From Margaritifera margaritifera (taxonomy: Eukaryota; Mollusca; Bivalvia; Unionida; Margaritiferidae): 64,000 bases of DNA. The stretch's first letter is position 1. Each line of letters begins with the position of its first letter. Below, one piece after another: positions 60,786 through 64,000 of the stretch. The notes beneath the pieces were generated by a model that did not search any database, was not told the origin of the DNA, and saw nothing but the letters and a program-made list of their open reading frames with translations. The stretch spans positions 5,542,501-5,606,500 of the forward strand of contig JAQPZY010001670.1 of NCBI GenBank assembly GCA_029931535.1, written 5' to 3'. The position numbers and the translations under genes were made by a program.

Positions 60786-60937
60786 TTTTCCCCTGCCTAC
60801 TTTGGTGAGGTCACTAAAAGTATACAAGGATGAAATCTGACTTTGATTCTTGTGATAGAGCTGCAGAGTTACTAGGCAGACATGGAAAGCAAAAAATTTC
60901 ATGGCTGTATCTCAATGGGCATAAAAGTAAAAGTGCA
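60786..60937. repeat. dispersed repeat, copy 2 (partner at 1425-1571)
   Basis: This copy retains 'gatgaaatctgactttga', 'gttactaggcagacatggaa' and 'ctcaatgggcataaaagtaa' in the same order as copy 1, 59 kb away. Diverged monomers of the gaccttgacc family follow to about 61200. Confidence 0.65.
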
Positions 60938-61734
60938 GAAAAGGAGAAGAAATTAATCCATGACATTGATAAAACCTTGACAGTGATACACAAGATGCCA
61001 TCAAATAAAGAAACATAAGTATACAATGGTTCATGCCTGAACCTCAAACAGCTTCTAAGATATAAAGCAGAAATAAAAGTGAACATAAAATATATACATG
61101 TGACCTTGACCTGAAGGTAGGACCCAAAATGTGGAATGCAATACATCTTCTAGTGACAATACACAAGTATACCAAATTTCATTAATTTATCTAAATAGCT
61201 CATATGAGAAGGGAACATTTTACTGAAACCTTAAATATTGGCTGTATAAATCATTATACAGATATAACTTGATATTGACATAAACATTGAAAAATGTTCT
61301 TATGAAACTCTATTATTTTATTTTTGTAAATTAATACAAACAACCTTTTCCTTTTTGACACGCCTTCTGACTGACATGGGGCTATTCTGAATGAAGGTAA
61401 TAGAACATTCCATAATGGTCAATCTTCACCACTGAGAAGCTTAATTACCTTCATGTTAAAGAATTAGCACTTTGTTGACACTGATCACTGACTGACTTGA
61501 CTTTAGGTTTGCAGAGAAACAGGTTTGTCAAGCATGGCTGAGTATGACCACAGGGACCTGACGATTCTGTCTTAGTGTATACGAGTAGCTTATTTTTAAA
61601 CAAAAGTCCTTTGGAAGGACTGATGCTCTACTGGTTGAAAACAATTTCCAGGAATTCAAGATAAGGCGATTTCTTCCTTTTAACTGCAGAGTGCTGAAAC
61701 TATCTTTGATATTCTTCAGTGATAACAAGATTTT

Positions 61735-63300
61735 ACAAATTAGCTGCTGTGGTGGACATACATGTATTGGATATCAACTTGGCACCATTTTCATTTGGGA
61801 CCAACAAAGCATCATAAGAAGTCTTCTGGTGGAAACCCCATGTTGATATGGCTTTCCATTATGGAAGACAAATGATAACAAGGTTTTCAAGATGGATGCC
61901 TTGGTGACCATATTGGATATCAGATTGGCACCATTTTCTGTTCAGTACCAACTAGGCATCATAAGAAGTCTTTGGTGAAAGCACAATGTCGATATTACCA
62001 GCCATCTAGGATGAGTAGTGATAACATTTTCAAGATGGCTATTGTGGCAGTAATATTAGAAGTCAGATCGGTACCATTTTCATTTACAACCAACTAGACA
62101 TCATAATAAGTCTTTCAGTGAAAACCCCATGCTGATATGACCATTCATTCAGGAGAAATAGTGATAACAATATTTTCAAGATGGCCACTTGAGCAGGCAT
62201 AATGAATGTCTGAATGGTACCATTAGGACCAACTAGACATCATAAGAAGTTGTTTAGTAAAAACCCAATGTTGATATGACCATCCATTAAGGAGGAATAG
62301 TGATAATATTATCAAGATGACCACTGTTGTGGCCATACAGTACATCAGAAAGACAACATTTTCAATTTGGACAAACTATACATCATATAAGAAGGCTTCT
62401 GGTGAAAACCCCATTGCAATATTGCTTTTCATTTAAGAGGGTTAAATAAGCAATGACAAGAGTTTCAAGATGGCCACTGTGGCAGCCATATTGGACATCA
62501 GATCAGCATTGTTTTCATTTAGGACCAACTAGGCAACATAAGAAGTGTTCTGGTGAAAGCCACATGTACATATGACTTACCAATCAGAAGGAGTAGTGAT
62601 AACATGATTTTCAAGATGGCCACTCTGGTGGCCATAATGGCCATCAGGAGTCTTCAGGTGAAAACCCCATGGCAATATTACTTTTCATTCAGGAGGATTA
62701 GCAATAACAAGATTTTCAAGATGGCCACTGTGGCAGACATATTGGACATCCAATTGGCACCGTTTTCATTCAGGACCAAGTAGACATCATAGGAAGCCTT
62801 TTAGTGAAAATACTATGTTGATATGACCACCCATTCAGGAGGAGTAGTGATAACAAGATTTTCAAAATGGCCACTCTGGAAGCCATATTGGCCATCAGAT
62901 CAGCACCATTTTCATTTAGGACCAACTAGACATTATGATAAATCGTCTGTTGAAAACCCCATGTCAATATGACTTTCCATTCAGGTGGACTAGTGATAAC
63001 AAGATTTTCAAGATGGCCACTGTGGAGGCCATATTGGACATCAGATCGGCACCATTTTCAACCAGGACCAACTAGACATCATAAGAAGTCTTTTAGTGAA
63101 AACCCCATGTTGATATACCCACCCATTCAGGAGGACTAGCAATAACAACATTTTCAAAATATTTGATGTCAGAGCGGCACCATTTTCATTTAGGAGCAAC
63201 TAGACCATGGGATGAATGTGTGTGTAAAATTTCATGGCAATCCTCCAAGTAGTTTAGGAGGAGTAGTGATAACAAACTTGTGCTAACAGACGGATGTACA
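61735..63300. repeat. divergent tandem repeat, period about 130-140 bp, about eleven monomers
   Basis: 'ttttcaagatggccactgtg', 'gccatattggacatcagatc', 'aggaccaactagacatcata' and 'gtgaaaaccccatgttgata' recur in this order across 1.5 kb of the first visible intron. Monomers vary by substitutions and small deletions. Confidence 0.9.
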
Positions 63301-63740
63301 ACAGATGACAGGCAACTAACAACATACCATCCCATAAGCTATGACTGGTAGAGCTAAAATCACAAAGACAGTAACCTTGGGCTCATGTTTGCTGATAAAG
63401 TGAAAAATTCTGAAGCATAGTCATCATTATGGACTCAAGAGCAAAATGGATGGGAAGATTCATGAGATGACTGAAGTATGTTAGCATTTGGTTTTCTGGT
63501 GAAACTACAAATGACTCAAACCAGTCTGGCTTGTCCAAAAGCACGCACCAACAAGGGCATGTAGCATCTTATGATCTTTTGATTCCTATTTGCAGTCATT
63601 TTAATTATTTTGTTAGTGTTTGCAATCATTTAATTTAAACAAAATCTATTGTTTCTACTTAAAATCAATATACTGCAATATTTCATTCAAAACTTTAATA
63701 TATAGCATTACAAATTTCAAAGCCCACCACTAGCACTTAC

Positions 63741-63920
63741 ATATCTTTATAATCAACAGCTATCATCTCCTCATATTCCCCATCAGCCTCGAAAACCTCC
63801 TCTTCCAGGTGAGAAAACTCAGAGCTGCGCTTGTCATCAGAACTGTTCACTGAACTCCCTCGTGACCGCACATCAACTGGGGGGGTCTGGGTTTTTAATC
63901 GCCTCCCCGTAACATTAAGC
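63741..63920 (-). CDS. FAM149B1: FAM149B1-like coding exon 1 of the visible set
   Basis: This 180-bp exon has an acceptor (tttttcacag) just above 63920 and a donor (gtaagtgc) just below 63741. It opens with the last base of a codon and ends with two bases of an Ile codon. It encodes a basic start (LNVTGRRLK), a Ser-rich stretch and an acidic end (EYEEMIAVDYKD). It aligns by eye with the human segment between the DUF3719 domain and the GYPPI block. An upstream exon must exist outside the window. Confidence 0.85.
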
Positions 63921-64000
63921 CTGTGAAAAAGATAGTAGAAGTCCAACAAAAGTCCAGCATTTCCTCAAAAGTCAACTACAGTAATCACTCACTAAAACAC

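Overview
This window is AT-rich animal nuclear DNA, most likely from a bivalve or related mollusc. The evidence is a split gene with GT/AG introns, tRNA-derived SINEs, LINE, DIRS, Tigger and hAT remnants, and many divergent tandem families of about 150 bp carrying phrases such as 'gaccttgaccttgaa' and 'ggccataactctgtaaa' that are familiar from bivalve genomes. Nothing is prokaryotic, so there are no operons or ribosome binding sites.

The one recognisable host gene is on the minus strand, from the right edge down to a stop codon at 31971. I assembled eleven coding exons (63920 down to 31971, about 448 residues) whose splice phases all agree. The product is a FAM149 family protein, closest by eye to FAM149B1, the human Joubert syndrome 36 ciliary gene. 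Its N-terminus and most or all of the DUF3719 domain lie beyond the window. Introns reach about 7 kb and are full of minisatellites and transposon remnants: LINE fragments at 38.5-39.8 and 46.1-48.1 kb, an internally deleted Tigger element at 40.8-43.4 kb, a small TA-flanked MITE next to the splice donor of the exon at 48.6 kb, and a decayed DIRS-like tyrosine-recombinase retrotransposon at 56.6-59.7 kb.

The left 31 kb holds no intact gene. It has a decayed YqaJ-type nuclease remnant at 2.6-3.2 kb, SINEs at 5.5 and 10.1 kb, a double-hairpin MITE at 8.0 kb and several divergent tandem families. Its main feature is a 17.2-kb tandem array (11581-28822) of ten units plus a partial one. Each unit joins a core block, seven or eight copies of a 112-bp satellite and a 256-bp hAT-like MITE. 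Five units also carry a 613-616-bp TTAA-flanked MITE at the same site. The array sits inside a 52-bp minisatellite that resumes in register on its far side.

The interest lies in the layered history of mobile elements captured and amplified as satellite DNA, rather than in a metabolic or defence pathway. Family names rest on motif recognition without database searches.
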